This document shows, piece by piece, positions 1 through 10,603 of a DNA stretch of 64,000 bases. Within the stretch, counting starts at the first letter, position 1; each line of letters starts with the position of its first letter. A program made the position numbers and the translations under genes. The DNA comes from Marsupella aquatica (taxonomy: Eukaryota; Marchantiophyta), in NCBI GenBank assembly GCA_973895155.1, contig OZ316899.1, forward strand, positions 7,750,001 to 7,814,000. The letters run 5' to 3'. Below the pieces are notes generated by a model. It searched no databases and was not told the origin of the DNA. It saw only the letters and a program-made list of their open reading frames with translations.

Positions 1-519
1 GGTTTAGGTTTATGGAATGAAAAGATAAGTGGATTGGGTGGGCAAAACTGAAGGGGATATATATGCACTTACAGTCGCCAACTCTACGTCAACCAAGTCA
101 AAGAGATGTTTCGCTCCATGCACAGCTCCTATCTCCATCTCTTTTGCTGTTATCTTCCTACGGTACCTCTTATACTACCACAACCAAACATTCCAACACC
201 AAAATTGATTGGGGTTAATATGTCATAAACCCAAGTAAAATGCATGGAGGTGCTAGTAGGGTGCCCTAACACAAAACTGGGCTCAATAACCCTTAGCGGT
301 ATTTTTAAACATAACACACATTTGCGAAACTCCCCATTTTGCAAATTCAAATAGATTGGCTGTTTGCAAAGCCGTTTATGAAGCGGGTTAGTTCGCACTA
401 GCTTTGCATCTACAACTTAAAAAAAAGCCATGATAGACTTTGCAAAACAGTTGCAAAGCAACCCGCTTCGCAAAAGCTTCGCAAACGCTGTTTTTAAAAA
501 ATTCTGAGAAATCTCTAAG
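1..519. other. Left host flank, no gene seen
   Basis: No convincing coding sequence. From about 310 to 500 the DNA is rich in short variants of TTTGCAAAGC and CTTCGCAAA. A 23-base stretch near 449 recurs almost exactly near 15878 on the same strand. Because element 1 inserted at 524/14617, these were once only about 2 kb apart and probably belong to one older repeat unit. Confidence 0.5.
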
Positions 520-524
520 TCATG
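520..524. repeat. Target site duplication of element 1, left copy
   Basis: TCATG here is repeated exactly at 14617-14621, directly outside the two LTR ends. A perfect 5-bp duplication is typical of Ty3/gypsy integration and fixes the element boundaries. Confidence 0.93.
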
Positions 525-680
525 TGTCACGTCGTAGGCTTCGGCCTTAACTCAGACTTCAGCTTAGACGGGCACATCCCTTGTAAATCTGAGGGTTCGG
601 GCAGGAAGGGAAGCACGTAATGCACCTTATTCTCGTAAACTAGCGCTAAGTGCGCATACTGCTAAATACGGACACCTCCT

Positions 681-709
681 AGGTATGGTTTGTGTTCCGC
701 CGCCGGAAC
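681..709 (-). ncRNA. Conserved LTR hairpin, element 1 left LTR
   Basis: On the sense strand this reads GTTCCG, loop GCGG, CGGAAC, then an A-rich stretch ending ATACCT. The six-base stem is perfect. The same architecture occurs in the LTRs of elements 2, 3 and LTR5 with different stem bases (see findings). It lies about 160-185 nt from the LTR 3' end. Its role is unknown; polyadenylation, reverse-transcription initiation or packaging are possible. Confidence 0.6.
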
Positions 710-1422
710 GTACCTTAGTCGATAGCAGGATCGACCCCGGCTTAAGGGCTTCTAAGCCTTCGTGCTGTCCGCCTTCGATCCGGATTCGATGATACAGGTC
801 CTCAACCCGTGCTCGCAACCACTTACCCGCAGGCTGCACCCTGTGCACGTCTCGGGTAGTGCGTTCGGCCCGGCGCTGCCACCCATATACGAGAAACCCA
901 CACACATATGCGCACACATGCATACAATCTCGATTTACACGAAGGAAAAATGATGGGAAAGGATTTTACTACAAAGGGAACATATGCGTACACTTAGTTG
1001 ACACGACAGCCCTGGAATGCACAGGTTCAAGGCCAAGGGTGCACACTACAACGGAGCCCGGCTCCGCACTCGCCCGACGAGCTTAGTCCTACCCCCTCCC
1101 CTTGGTACTCTGTCATTCCCAGAGGTCGGGACTCCCCGCATGTCCCGCGGATGTCCGACTCTGAAACTAAAAACCCCCCCTGCCTCTACCGAGGGGTGCA
1201 CTAAATACTAAGAGCCGAGGAACGGGGTGTCCTCACACTGAAGATTCGTTGACTAAGGTCCTAACTAAGCTGACAGTCAGGCCGGAAAATGGTTGTGTCT
1301 TATTAGAAGATCCTAATTTACGCAGGCTGGACAGCAGGGCAGCGCTGCTGTACCTAAGGCAGGTGCCTGTCCCAAGAGCCTGACTAAGCCAATCCTAATC
1401 CTAATCTATTCCTACTCCGCCG

Positions 1423-4059
1423 CTAATGCCTGGCACGCTTGCCAGAGCCGCCCGAATGGGAACGGCCATCCCGCTGCCTTCGAAGCCTGTCATTGTCCGC
1501 CTTGAGGAGCTGGACCTGGTCCAGCAGAGATTCATTCTCTCGCCTTGCCGCGTCCGTCTCCTCTGCTGCCTCCTGACATGCCTCCTCCAGTTGCTGGGCG
1601 TCGCTCGTCAGTTTACTTGCCAGCTGGTCCTGCTTCTTGGCCTTGGTTTGGAGCCGCGCCATCTCGGCCTGCAGCGTGGCTATCTCCGTCGCGTCCCGCT
1701 GGGCTCGCTCCTCGGCCTCCTCCAGGTCTTTCTGCCAGGTGACAGCTTGTTTCTTCAAACTGTCAATCTGGTTCCGGAGTCGTGTAATCTCGGCCTCGTT
1801 CCCAGCTTTGGCCTGTTCGGCTAGGGCGGTAAGAGCGTACGCCTTTGCTAACAACTCATCGGCGGCTGCAACCTTGGGTCGTAGTTGCAGAAGCTCAGCC
1901 TCTTGAGCCGCCACTTCGTTCTTTAGGTACACGGACTCCACCCGGTACCGCTCTATCCTCTGAAGGGCCTCCGACTGGGCCCGACCTGCCTTTACGGCGG
2001 CAACCAACTCCTGATTGAAGAAACAGGCTACCTTCCGGGCCATGAACTCCCTGGTATCTCGGGCAATTTGATGAGAGAAATCTCCCAGAAGCCCGTTCAG
2101 AAACGTACCCTGTACGAAGAGTTCCGGGTGGTCCAAGTTGTGCCTGTCCGGATTTGGGCACGGGCAGACATCAACACGCGCAGGGGCCGGGGCAGTGACG
2201 TCCAGCCCTGGGGACATAACGTTGGAAGGGCCTGGAGTGTCCTCCTGCAGCGATGTCCGGTTCTCCGGAATTGCCACCGGCGGGTCCTTGGGAGACCCGG
2301 GTTCGGGTAAGACCTCTGCCGTACCAACTTCTGTACTTAGCCCGGCTAGTTGGGTCGCATCAACGGTTGCGACGACCGACCCCTCCGGCGCCTCCTCGGG
2401 TACGATTACAGCTATTTGTGGAGGTGGGGTGGGTGAAGCTGGCATGTCCACTGGACTTCGGGCCTCGGGTTGGGGCCGTCTCTCCAATGCCGGAAAAACC
2501 CACCTAGCTGGGACCAGCTTTGTAACGTTGATGCGGGGAAGGGTTCGTCGATCAAACCGGGCGTACCACTCAAGAATGATTTCGATGTGGCTAGCGAAAT
2601 ACGCCTTCCCGCCAATGTACAACGTCTTCCTTCGCCGCTCCATCTCTTCATGGAATTTCTTAGCGAAGTACGACGCCCATTTCCTAGGTCGATAGTTCTC
2701 GACCTGGATAACCTGGGCGGCGGAGATCTCCCCCCGGGGTTCCATCATGTGGAGAGCGTACCTCTGGAACTCCAGCCGCTCAGCTATCTCGGGCATGAGG
2801 CAGGGCCTCATCACGAACCCGTTGTCTACTGATCCCTCTGAGGGAAAACTTGAAGATTGGTACTTGGCCCCCTTGCCCCCGGGAGCCCGTGATTCGACTC
2901 GATGATCACCTTCGGGTAACCCGAAGATCATCTTGAGCCGTTCTTCTGTGAGGGACATATTCCTTCCCCACAGCCGAGTCTGTTGACGTACGTCGTCATA
3001 ATTCTTGACGAATTCTGTCATGTCCTCCCCGTAGTACCTGCAAGTGTTCCAGGGGAGAGAGGCGAGGTGCTCAAATCCCTGAGTCTTCAGGTACACCGCA
3101 TGCTTGGGATGGAGGATGTTGCTGTGAACGTTTTCCCCCATGCGATGCATCGTCACCTTGGCTACGGCTACCGTGGCCAACGGTAACCCGGATGCAGTGG
3201 CGGATTCCTTCCTCTTCTTTCCCCGTGACTGACTCGGGGAAGGTGATACTTCCCCATCCTCCCGATCGGGCCTGGGGAGTGCCACTGCGGTTGGTAACGG
3301 GCCCGGGGCGGCCACGGTCACCATGTTGTCTGCTGGGGCCGCTCCTGGGGTCAGAGCAGGGGGTGGGGACGATATAGTGTCGGCCCCCTGCGCGCTTGTT
3401 CCTCTGGGTCGCCTGGTCAAGGGTGGGGTAGCCTCGTCGTCATCGCTAAGATCCACAGCGTTGATGATGGAGCGTACCTGTGCTGGCTGGGTGATAGGTG
3501 GTGGGGTTTGGCTAGGCTGCGGCTGAGGCTGAGGCTGAAGCTGAGGTTGCATGGGCACGGGTACGGGTACGGGCCCGGCTGAGTTGGTCATGTTGGTTGA
3601 TGGCCGAGTTCCCATGAAGCTCTGCAGGTGCTGGTAGAAGTTCTCCGAAGCGAGTGCGGACGCCCTTGTCGAACGGTTGGTACTGGACTCGCCGTTAATG
3701 ACAGCCCGAACCTGGGCAGGGATGTGGTCGAAGTGATGTCGCTGCAGGTCGATTGTACCCGGGATATTGAAGACCTCGTCCGGAAGCCGAAGCAATGCTT
3801 CCCAGAACCCGATATATTTGTCTCCGTTGAAGAAGTACCCAGATACCTCAGCTGGTCGGTAAAGCTCGCTCTGAGACGGGTAGTCAAAGTTAAGGACGTA
3901 GTGGTGTCGTCCTGCTAGGCGGATGGCTCTCTCGTATTCGCGTTCGATCTCGTATCGGCGCGGGTTGGCGTGTTTCAATGAATCGGCCAAGTGCCTTCCG
4001 GTAGATAGGAACTGCGTCTAGAATCGAATGGCCGAGCTGGAGAGGATCGTGTGCGACAT
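1423..4059 (-). pseudogene. LTR-embedded ORF of element 1, left copy, early stop
   Basis: This copy is nearly identical to the intact 878-codon ORF in the right LTR. A TGG-to-TAG change at 4018-4020 makes a stop 14 codons after the original ATG (4057-4059). An 855-codon frame remains open from 3990 to 1423. Since this is the 3' LTR of the insertion, its ORF is not upstream of gag-pol. Domain features are described under the right copy. Confidence 0.8.
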
Positions 4060-4159
4060 TTAGAGGAGATAGTAGTGGCGACCTAGAGAGAACGAGAGAG
4101 CTGGGGTCGAAGCTGGCGCGCGGACTGATGGACTGGTGCACTACAAAGGGTTGGCTCCC

Positions 4160-4167
4160 CTTTTATA
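4160..4167 (-). promoter_or_regulatory. TATA box of element 1 left LTR
   Basis: TATAAAAG on the minus strand, about 100 bp before the LTR ORF start. The identical site is in the right LTR at 14251-14258. Confidence 0.6.
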
Positions 4168-4492
4168 CTTTGAGGGCTTGTCGATCCCCGACGTCTCCTC
4201 GACGCCCATAGGTTGAACCACTCACGCTTGTGGTGTACCGGCCACTCCGCCGGTCTGAGTCAGCGTGCGTCAGTGGCCGCTTCCTTAAGTTCGTTATACG
4301 GACCCGAGGGAGGGGCCCCTCCACGCTCGTAACCCGGGTGTGCGAATAGCGACCCGCCGCCAGCCCGAACCTGAAGTCCCCCTTATTGCCTAATGATGTC
4401 CTACCCCTAATGATTACCTAAATACTGTCATTATGCTAATAATAGCGGCCTAAGACCCACCTAACGCGCGTGCCGAGCGCAGTTAGACTGAA

Positions 4493-7400
4493 TCACTCAT
4501 TAACCACCGTACCGGCGGCGTCACATAGCTCCCTGCTTAATTGTGAAGCGGCCTCGCGAACATCGCTATCGGCGTCGTCATCTTGATGGTGGTCCTTTTT
4601 AACACGATCGTAGCTGATTCGCGTGGGGAGTAAATCGCCGGCATACGTCGCAAGCTCCAAAGATCCGTTTCGGTAGATCTGATTGACAAGGAAGGGCCCT
4701 AACCACCGGGTATGCAGCTTCCCTGGAAACTGCATGTACCTACTATCGTACAGAAGGACTAGATCGCCTGCCACGACGTCGACCCTCCGTAGTCCTTTGT
4801 CGTGCTGCTTCTTCGAAGTTGCCTGTTTCTTCACGGTGTGTCGAGCTGCCAGTAGCCGTGCTTCTTCCAAGGCTTCAATCTGATAAGCTCGGTCTGACAG
4901 ACTTTCAGATTCAGGTAAGCGATCCCGAATGCTGACCCGTGGAGTGTGCACTTCAAATTCGACGGGCACCAACGAATGTTGGCCGAACACCAGAAAGTAC
5001 GGGCTGTGACTCGTAGTAGTTTTGTAAGCTAGATTATACGAGTACACCGCCGCGTACAACTTATCATCCCAATCCGTTTTGTGCGCAGCTACAGTTTTGT
5101 TGAGGATCTTCCCAATGATACCATTTGCTCTCTCCGCCATCCCGTTGGCTTTAGGATGATATGGGGTAGTCTTGCGGTGCTTGACTAGGTAACGCTCCGT
5201 AAGCTGGGCTATGGTGTCATTGAGGAAGTGGGTTCCACGGTCGCTTACCAATTCTAAGGGCGGTCCGAATCGGGTGAAAATCTGTTCGTATAAGAATCTG
5301 GCACTGGTTGCGGCGTCGTCCTTTACCGTAGCCCGCGCTTCGACCCATTTGGTGGAGTAATCAATAGCTAATAGGATGTACCTGCACCTTCGCCTTCGGG
5401 TAACGGGAGTGAACGGTCCGATATAATCAATTCCCCATTTTTCGAATGGTGCCAATGGAAGCACAGATGTGAGCGGGTGATGATGAGCCCGCCTCGGGGC
5501 CCCCGCTCGCTGACACAAGTCACAGCCCTTAATGAAGCGTTGTACATCCCGATGCAACGTAGGCCACCAATACCCCGAGTCCAGAATCTTTCGGGCTGTC
5601 GTAACTGCCGCGAAATGGCCTCCAGCTTCTTCTTCATGCAGGGCCCGTATCACGATAAGTGTCTCCTTATACTCTAAGCAGCGTCGTAACTTTCCGTTAA
5701 TACCTTCCTTATGTAGGTGACCCTGTATCATGACGTAAGGCCCGGCTTTCCGTAAAAACACAGCGGCGGCCTCCTGATTGATGCCGTCAGGGATGCGGCC
5801 CGTTAAAAGGAAGGTGATTATTGAGCCGTACCACGTTGGTGTCCCTTCCCCCACGTGGAATAACTCCTCATCCGGAAAAATATCATCGATTGGCTGATCG
5901 ACTGGTACGCCGTCCAGTCGTGAAAAGAAATTGGCATTGAGGTGTACCCTTCCTGGCTGAACCCGAACTTCGTAATTAAATTCCTGGAGAAGTAGCACCC
6001 ACCGGGCTATCCGTCCTGTCACATCCGCTTTGTTGACCATGTACTTCAGGCTATCATGATCCATGTGGAAAATGACCTTGTAGCCTAGCAGATAGTGTCG
6101 GAACTTTTTACACGAGTAGATTATTCCCAAAGCTTCTCGATCAGTGGGGGAATAATTCTTTTCGGCTGCAAATAGTTGACGGCTAGCGAAATAGATGGGG
6201 TGATCACGTCCATCCTCATCTAGCTGACTAAGTACGGATCCGATACAGAACCCTGACACATCGACATACACGTGGAACTCCTTATTCCAGTCTGGGGTGA
6301 CCATGATAGGCGCGGTGGTGAGTCGTTTACGGAGTTCCTCAAAAGCAATCCGTCTTCGGGGTGTCTCCTCGACCGCTGCGTCCTTCTTCATCATCTCAGT
6401 TAAGGGCAACGCAATTTTAGCAATGTCTTTAATGAATCGGCGGTAATACCCTACGCAGCCCAAGAAGGATCGTACTGCTTTTTGATCCAAGGGGAACACC
6501 ACCGCCATCCAGGCCGCAACTTTCTCTTGGTCCACCTCAATGCCCCGTTTGGACACACGATGCCCGAGTAACACCCCCTCCTCTACCCCGAAGAAGCATT
6601 TGGCAGGATGTAGTTTGAGGTTAACATCTCGGCATCGTTGCAACGTTCGTCGTAGGTGTTCGGGGTGCATGGCAACGGTTCCGAAGATGGCAAAGTCATC
6701 GATAAATATCTCCAAAAATTCCCGTAGGAAATCGTGGAAGATATTCATCATAAGGCGCTGAAACATAGCCGGGGCGTTACACAGACCAAAAGGCATCCTC
6801 CGAAATGCGAACGTTCCCCACTCCGTAGTGAAAGTTGTTTTGAGCTGATCCGCGAGACGAATCCAGATTTGGTTATAACCTGAATACCCGTCAAGAAATG
6901 TATAGATTTCATTTCGGGCCACCATATCTAGAACCATATCCGTGAATGGTAATGGGTAATGGTCTTTTCGGGTTGCGTCATTCAGCTTACGGTAGTCCTG
7001 ACAGATACGAATCTTAGGTTTTCCATCCGTACCTCCCTTCTTTGGTACAATGACAATGGGAGAGACCCAGTCGCTGGCCATTATCGGGTAAATGATATCG
7101 GCGGCGAGGAGACGATCAATTTCCTCCTTCACTAAGATGGAGTACCTCGGATTCATGCGACGTTGTCGCTGTCGTATCGCATGGGCTCCTAGGTTCAGAT
7201 CGATTGTGTGTTCTCCCAACTCGGGGGAGACGCCTGTTAAATCATGATGACTCCATGCAAACACATCTTCATATTCCTTGAGCAAAGCTTGGATGGATTT
7301 TTCAGCCTTCCCCGTCAGAGCGTGGCCTAGGTTAAAAGATTTGTCCATCCCAATAGTGTACTTCCGGTAGTGCTCCTTCCTGATGACTTCAACCTGGTTT

Positions 7401-10174
7401 CGCAGACTCGGGTCCAGGCTCGCGTCAAGCTCAGCTAACCGAACCCCTCCGTACATGGGTGGGACCGGGATTGGTCTCGGGATGGGGTTTACTTCCTCCA
7501 ATTGCAGAATGGACGGATCCCATGAGACTCGCTTTTTATGTCTCGGTCTCGAGTTTTCGGCCTCAGGCGGTTGTTGGGCTGGTTCATGGTTACGAGGCTC
7601 TGAAATGGAAGGAGTAGCCTCGGCTCCCTGCTTAGCTGGAGCCGTGTCCTCCGTCTCGACGAGTTGTTCGTGCGTTTCCTCATCCCCGACAGTAGATGTA
7701 CTTGGGGTGGACTCAATGGCAGCCCTCGGGTAATTTAGGAGATGTGTTTCTCGGGTTGCTTCAACTCCGAAGACATCTTCCTCGGATAGGGACGAGATGA
7801 GTTCGATCATATTGAGTTCCTCTTCCTCCGAGGTCTCCAAATCATATTCCTCGGGTCCTTGTGGGGTTTCTCCCTGATAATCGTCCATTGCCCAGGATAC
7901 CCGTACGGTGGGTTCCGCGAACCGTAGCTCCTTCTTTCCCCAATCCGTGACTACGCGGCCACCGTACAACCACGGCCTGCCCAGAAGAACCGGATAAGAG
8001 GAGGGACGAACCGGCCTCATGACTAAGAAGTTGAGATAGAACTCTACCCCTCCCACCAGAGTGAGCACTCGTGTGAGCGTGCCTAATGGGAGGACCCTTG
8101 CCCCGTTTGCTAATCTGATAGCTCGGGCCGTGGGTTGATACGTGAGGTATCCTAACTTGACTGACGTTTCTTCAGTCATGATGTTGACTCCCGCTCCTCC
8201 GTCTACAAGAACCATCTTGATGGTACAGTTATTAATTTTGATCGAGATGTCCGGCGCTCCAAGGTCCTCGCATATCATGTTGCAGTCCGCACTCCCAACT
8301 CGGGGTAGTCTCCTCCTTCGGCGACCCATGAGCAACTCCCTCAGTTGTCGTCTGTACTGTGGGTTGTTCTGCAGCAGTTGCCCCACCGTCGCTGTAACCG
8401 GGCAACTCTTCACGTCCTCCTTAATATCATAGTCCTCCTTTGTTCCTTTCGTTGGCTGCTGCTTGGCTTCCTCTTGTTTATCTTGCTTTTCTTGCTCCTG
8501 ACGCCGGGCTGTCTCGGCTGCTTTGATGTCCTTATCGATTGCCTTCTGGTATTCCCGAGCTTCGTAAGCCTCCAGCTGTTTCTTTACCAATTCTTCGATG
8601 CGGGGAAAAAACAGCTTCGGGTCATCCCGTCGGTAGTCATCGTCCTTTTCCGGGGGTATATTTATCGCTGGCTGCACCGGAGTAGTATCTTGCTTTTTCC
8701 TCCGTTTCTCCTCCGTCTTTTCTTCCTTCCGTTCGGCCCTTGTTGACACTCGGTAGCACTCGGCCTCATCCAATGGATTAGGGTGTTCCACCACGTCCAC
8801 CAGATTCACCCACTCGGTGTTGTCATCTTGCCATTCTACAGCAATCATTTGGACGACTGCATCGCTCGTGACTGGTCCAGCCTGGGCCGGTCTAGCCGCA
8901 CTCGTTCGAGCAGCGATTACCAACGGACAGTTGGCCGTGGAATGAGCCTCCGTTTTGCAAACTTGACATAGTGGGGTGCCTCGGCCATCTCCCTGACGTC
9001 TTGGTTCGGTGCATTCCCTCGCAAAGTGTCCTGGCTTTTCACAGTTGTAACAAACTGGGGACCGCCAAATCCCTGGCTTAGGAGGGATGCTCGGGTTACT
9101 GATAACCTGGAAACTCCGGCCATTACTTGGGTAGGGGTACGCAGTTCTACCCGCTAAATTACGCGGACCTACCGTTGAAATCTGGTACACGGAATCAGGA
9201 GGGTCCTCAAAGAAATACTCCGTGGACTCCGATTCGGGGCCCGGGTTGTCAACATCATCCAGCTCTACTTGGTGAACTCGGTTCTTCCACCTTGGGCATT
9301 CCTGCACCACATGGCCGGATTGGAAGCACTTTGAACACCACGCATGGGCTCGAATCTCAGATGGCTTCTTCTTCTCCACCGGCTTTTCTGCAAGATGTAC
9401 TGACAGTGCTTTGAGTCGATCCGTGATTTCGTTCAGCTTGTCTACTTCGGCAGCCTTTGGATCTGGTATCGTTCTTCGCGCCCGGGGTTTAATCTTCCCC
9501 TCCTTCTTCACTCGTCTCTTCTTCTTTTTGCTCCGGCTTTCGCTCTCCAAGTCACTTCCTGATGAACTGGAGGTAGAGGATCCGATGCTTGAAGCTGAAT
9601 CCGAACTGGATTCCGTCTCGGAGCTGGACGAGGTCGAACGATGTTTCTTCTTCTTCTTGCATTTCTTCTTCCTCTCGTCGTCCGATTCGAAGTCACTGTC
9701 ACTGAAGGTTTCGTACTTACCCTTCCTGCGGCATGCTCGCTGGCTCCGCCGGGAGTTATAGGTGGACTCCCGGTAAGTTTCGGCGCACGCTATGGCCGCC
9801 TGCATTGAAATTGGATTATTCTGGCGTACCCAGAATTGCATATTCATGGGCAAACCATGAAGGAACCATGTAAGCTGGAGCGCGTCTCCTGGCCTGGGCC
9901 GGATCTTGGCCGCAAGTTTCTGAAACTTCTGAATGAACTTCCGCAGGGACTCTTTTTTTTCCATGCGAAGCTGGCCAATCTTTAATAGAGAACGCTGTTC
10001 TGATCCAATGGCACGAAACTCCTGCAGCAATGCAGCTTGGAATTGTGCCCAGGTAGTCCCGGGTGGTAACGAGTTGTACCATGGACGAGCTTCTCCCCGC
10101 ATCACTCCCGGGAGGACGGTTAGCTTAATGGCGTCTTCCCCATTAGCTTTAGCAGTGGCTTCAAACTCATCCAA
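4493..10174 (-). CDS. gag-pol polyprotein of element 1 (Ty3/gypsy)
   Basis: 1,893 codons without a stop; the full frame starts further upstream at 10492 but meets a TGA at 10232-10234. Gag has a retrotransposon-gag core, a Ser/Lys-rich linker, and three zinc knuckles: CSKCFQSGHVVQEC near 9320, CYNCEKPGHFAREC near 9035, CQVCKTEAHSTANC near 8950. An aspartic protease site (VDGGAGVNIM) is near 8190. Reverse transcriptase shows FLDGYSGYNQ and the catalytic FIDD (near 6690). RNase H has YVDVSG (near 6260). Integrase has the HHCC finger (5500-5640) and the D, D, E residues in GIDYIGPF, VSDRGTHF and NGMAERANG (5130-5430), followed by a GPF-type C-terminal module. Gag and pol share one frame without a frameshift. 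The last codons run through the polypurine region into the 3' LTR. Confidence 0.96.
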   Translation of the reverse strand: MDEFEATAKANGEDAIKLTVLPGVMRGEARPWYNSLPPGTTWAQFQAALLQEFRAIGSEQRSLLKIGQLRMEKKESLRKFIQKFQKLAAKIRPRPGDALQLTWFLHGLPMNMQFWVRQNNPISMQAAIACAETYRESTYNSRRSQRACRRKGKYETFSDSDFESDDERKKKCKKKKKHRSTSSSSETESSSDSASSIGSSTSSSSGSDLESESRSKKKKRRVKKEGKIKPRARRTIPDPKAAEVDKLNEITDRLKALSVHLAEKPVEKKKPSEIRAHAWCSKCFQSGHVVQECPRWKNRVHQVELDDVDNPGPESESTEYFFEDPPDSVYQISTVGPRNLAGRTAYPYPSNGRSFQVISNPSIPPKPGIWRSPVCYNCEKPGHFARECTEPRRQGDGRGTPLCQVCKTEAHSTANCPLVIAARTSAARPAQAGPVTSDAVVQMIAVEWQDDNTEWVNLVDVVEHPNPLDEAECYRVSTRAERKEEKTEEKRRKKQDTTPVQPAINIPPEKDDDYRRDDPKLFFPRIEELVKKQLEAYEAREYQKAIDKDIKAAETARRQEQEKQDKQEEAKQQPTKGTKEDYDIKEDVKSCPVTATVGQLLQNNPQYRRQLRELLMGRRRRRLPRVGSADCNMICEDLGAPDISIKINNCTIKMVLVDGGAGVNIMTEETSVKLGYLTYQPTARAIRLANGARVLPLGTLTRVLTLVGGVEFYLNFLVMRPVRPSSYPVLLGRPWLYGGRVVTDWGKKELRFAEPTVRVSWAMDDYQGETPQGPEEYDLETSEEEELNMIELISSLSEEDVFGVEATRETHLLNYPRAAIESTPSTSTVGDEETHEQLVETEDTAPAKQGAEATPSISEPRNHEPAQQPPEAENSRPRHKKRVSWDPSILQLEEVNPIPRPIPVPPMYGGVRLAELDASLDPSLRNQVEVIRKEHYRKYTIGMDKSFNLGHALTGKAEKSIQALLKEYEDVFAWSHHDLTGVSPELGEHTIDLNLGAHAIRQRQRRMNPRYSILVKEEIDRLLAADIIYPIMASDWVSPIVIVPKKGGTDGKPKIRICQDYRKLNDATRKDHYPLPFTDMVLDMVARNEIYTFLDGYSGYNQIWIRLADQLKTTFTTEWGTFAFRRMPFGLCNAPAMFQRLMMNIFHDFLREFLEIFIDDFAIFGTVAMHPEHLRRTLQRCRDVNLKLHPAKCFFGVEEGVLLGHRVSKRGIEVDQEKVAAWMAVVFPLDQKAVRSFLGCVGYYRRFIKDIAKIALPLTEMMKKDAAVEETPRRRIAFEELRKRLTTAPIMVTPDWNKEFHVYVDVSGFCIGSVLSQLDEDGRDHPIYFASRQLFAAEKNYSPTDREALGIIYSCKKFRHYLLGYKVIFHMDHDSLKYMVNKADVTGRIARWVLLLQEFNYEVRVQPGRVHLNANFFSRLDGVPVDQPIDDIFPDEELFHVGEGTPTWYGSIITFLLTGRIPDGINQEAAAVFLRKAGPYVMIQGHLHKEGINGKLRRCLEYKETLIVIRALHEEEAGGHFAAVTTARKILDSGYWWPTLHRDVQRFIKGCDLCQRAGAPRRAHHHPLTSVLPLAPFEKWGIDYIGPFTPVTRRRRCRYILLAIDYSTKWVEARATVKDDAATSARFLYEQIFTRFGPPLELVSDRGTHFLNDTIAQLTERYLVKHRKTTPYHPKANGMAERANGIIGKILNKTVAAHKTDWDDKLYAAVYSYNLAYKTTTSHSPYFLVFGQHSLVPVEFEVHTPRVSIRDRLPESESLSDRAYQIEALEEARLLAARHTVKKQATSKKQHDKGLRRVDVVAGDLVLLYDSRYMQFPGKLHTRWLGPFLVNQIYRNGSLELATYAGDLLPTRISYDRVKKDHHQDDDADSDVREAASQLSRELCDAAGTVVNE
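4526..4538 (-). promoter_or_regulatory. Polypurine tract candidate, element 1
   Basis: On the sense strand AAGCAGGGAGCTA lies directly before the LTR TG. The same sequence with one change sits at the same place in element 2 (41575-41587). It is inside the gag-pol reading frame. Confidence 0.55.
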
Positions 10175-10231
10175 CCATTCATCCGGATCATCCCCATGAC
10201 GCCCTTTGAAAGGTCGATAATGAAATCGCGA

Positions 10232-10492
10232 TCATTGCGATATTTGTGGAGGCGCCTGAGCAGCGCGGGCCACCGGTGGAGCGGCTGCCATAGGTGGTGG
10301 TGGTGGTGGTGGTGGTGGTGGAACCGCAGCAGGGCCGGTCGAACCGGACCCCGAAGATCCCGGGGGTATGTTCATACGTCGGGACGATTGCGAGTCCTTC
10401 GAGCCCGACGAGTCGGAGCTTGTTGTGGTTGCACTTTCTCGTTCGCTGGTCAATCTCCTCAAGTAAGCTGTTTGAGAACGAGTGACGGGCAT
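10232..10492 (-). CDS. N-terminal part of element 1 gag, cut by TGA
   Basis: 86 codons from ATG 10492, in the same frame as the large gag-pol ORF. The start MPVTRSQTAYL matches element 2's MPLTRSRSAYL at 47535, which supports this start. It contains a proline run encoded by a GGT microsatellite at 10290-10320. The TGA at 10232-10234 probably replaced CGA (Arg): the codons immediately downstream match element 2 (SRFHYRPFKGR). Either the gag-pol frame is broken here by one C-to-T change, or downstream initiation or readthrough occurs. Confidence 0.8.
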   Translation of the reverse strand: MPVTRSQTAYLRRLTSERESATTTSSDSSGSKDSQSSRRMNIPPGSSGSGSTGPAAVPPPPPPPPPPMAAAPPVARAAQAPPQISQ

Positions 10493-10583
10493 TTACTCAT
10501 ATAAATGCAATGGTTAGTACTACGTCCTGATGTATCCTGCCTAGGTGAATACGCACATGTCTCCCCTCTACGATATGTAGAGT

Positions 10584-10603
10584 GCCCCCTCCATCTAGCG
10601 CCA
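10584..10603 (-). promoter_or_regulatory. Primer-binding site candidate, element 1
   Basis: On the sense strand TGGCGCTAGATGGAGGGGGC. The same 20 bases occur beside the 5' LTRs of element 2 (47613-47632) and element 3 (near 61979-61998). It starts with TGG as expected for pairing with a tRNA CCA end, but lies 12 nt from the LTR. I cannot match it to a tRNA from memory; it is not the usual initiator-Met or plant tRNA-Asp site. Confidence 0.6.

Larger units (their letters stand above)
525..4525 (-). repeat. Element 1 LTR, left (3') copy
   Basis: It matches 10616-14616 with no net length change. In sense orientation it starts at 4525. A TATA box lies at 4160-4167, a long ORF at 4059-1423, and about 900 bp of non-coding sequence follows to base 525. 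The stop codon of gag-pol lies about 30 bp inside this LTR. Confidence 0.93.

Noticed and set aside
627-923. 98-codon minus-strand ORF found in both element 1 LTRs (also 10718-11014)
   Set aside because: Conserved only because the two LTRs are copies. It lies after the LTR ORF, overlaps the conserved hairpin, and has no counterpart in other LTR families.
1426-1824. Plus-strand ORFs opposite the LTR ORFs and gag-pol (for example 1426-1824, 2138-2695, 8345-8746, 34979-35578)
   Set aside because: They are antisense shadows of Glu/Ala/Ser-rich coding sequence, with no domain or independent conservation.
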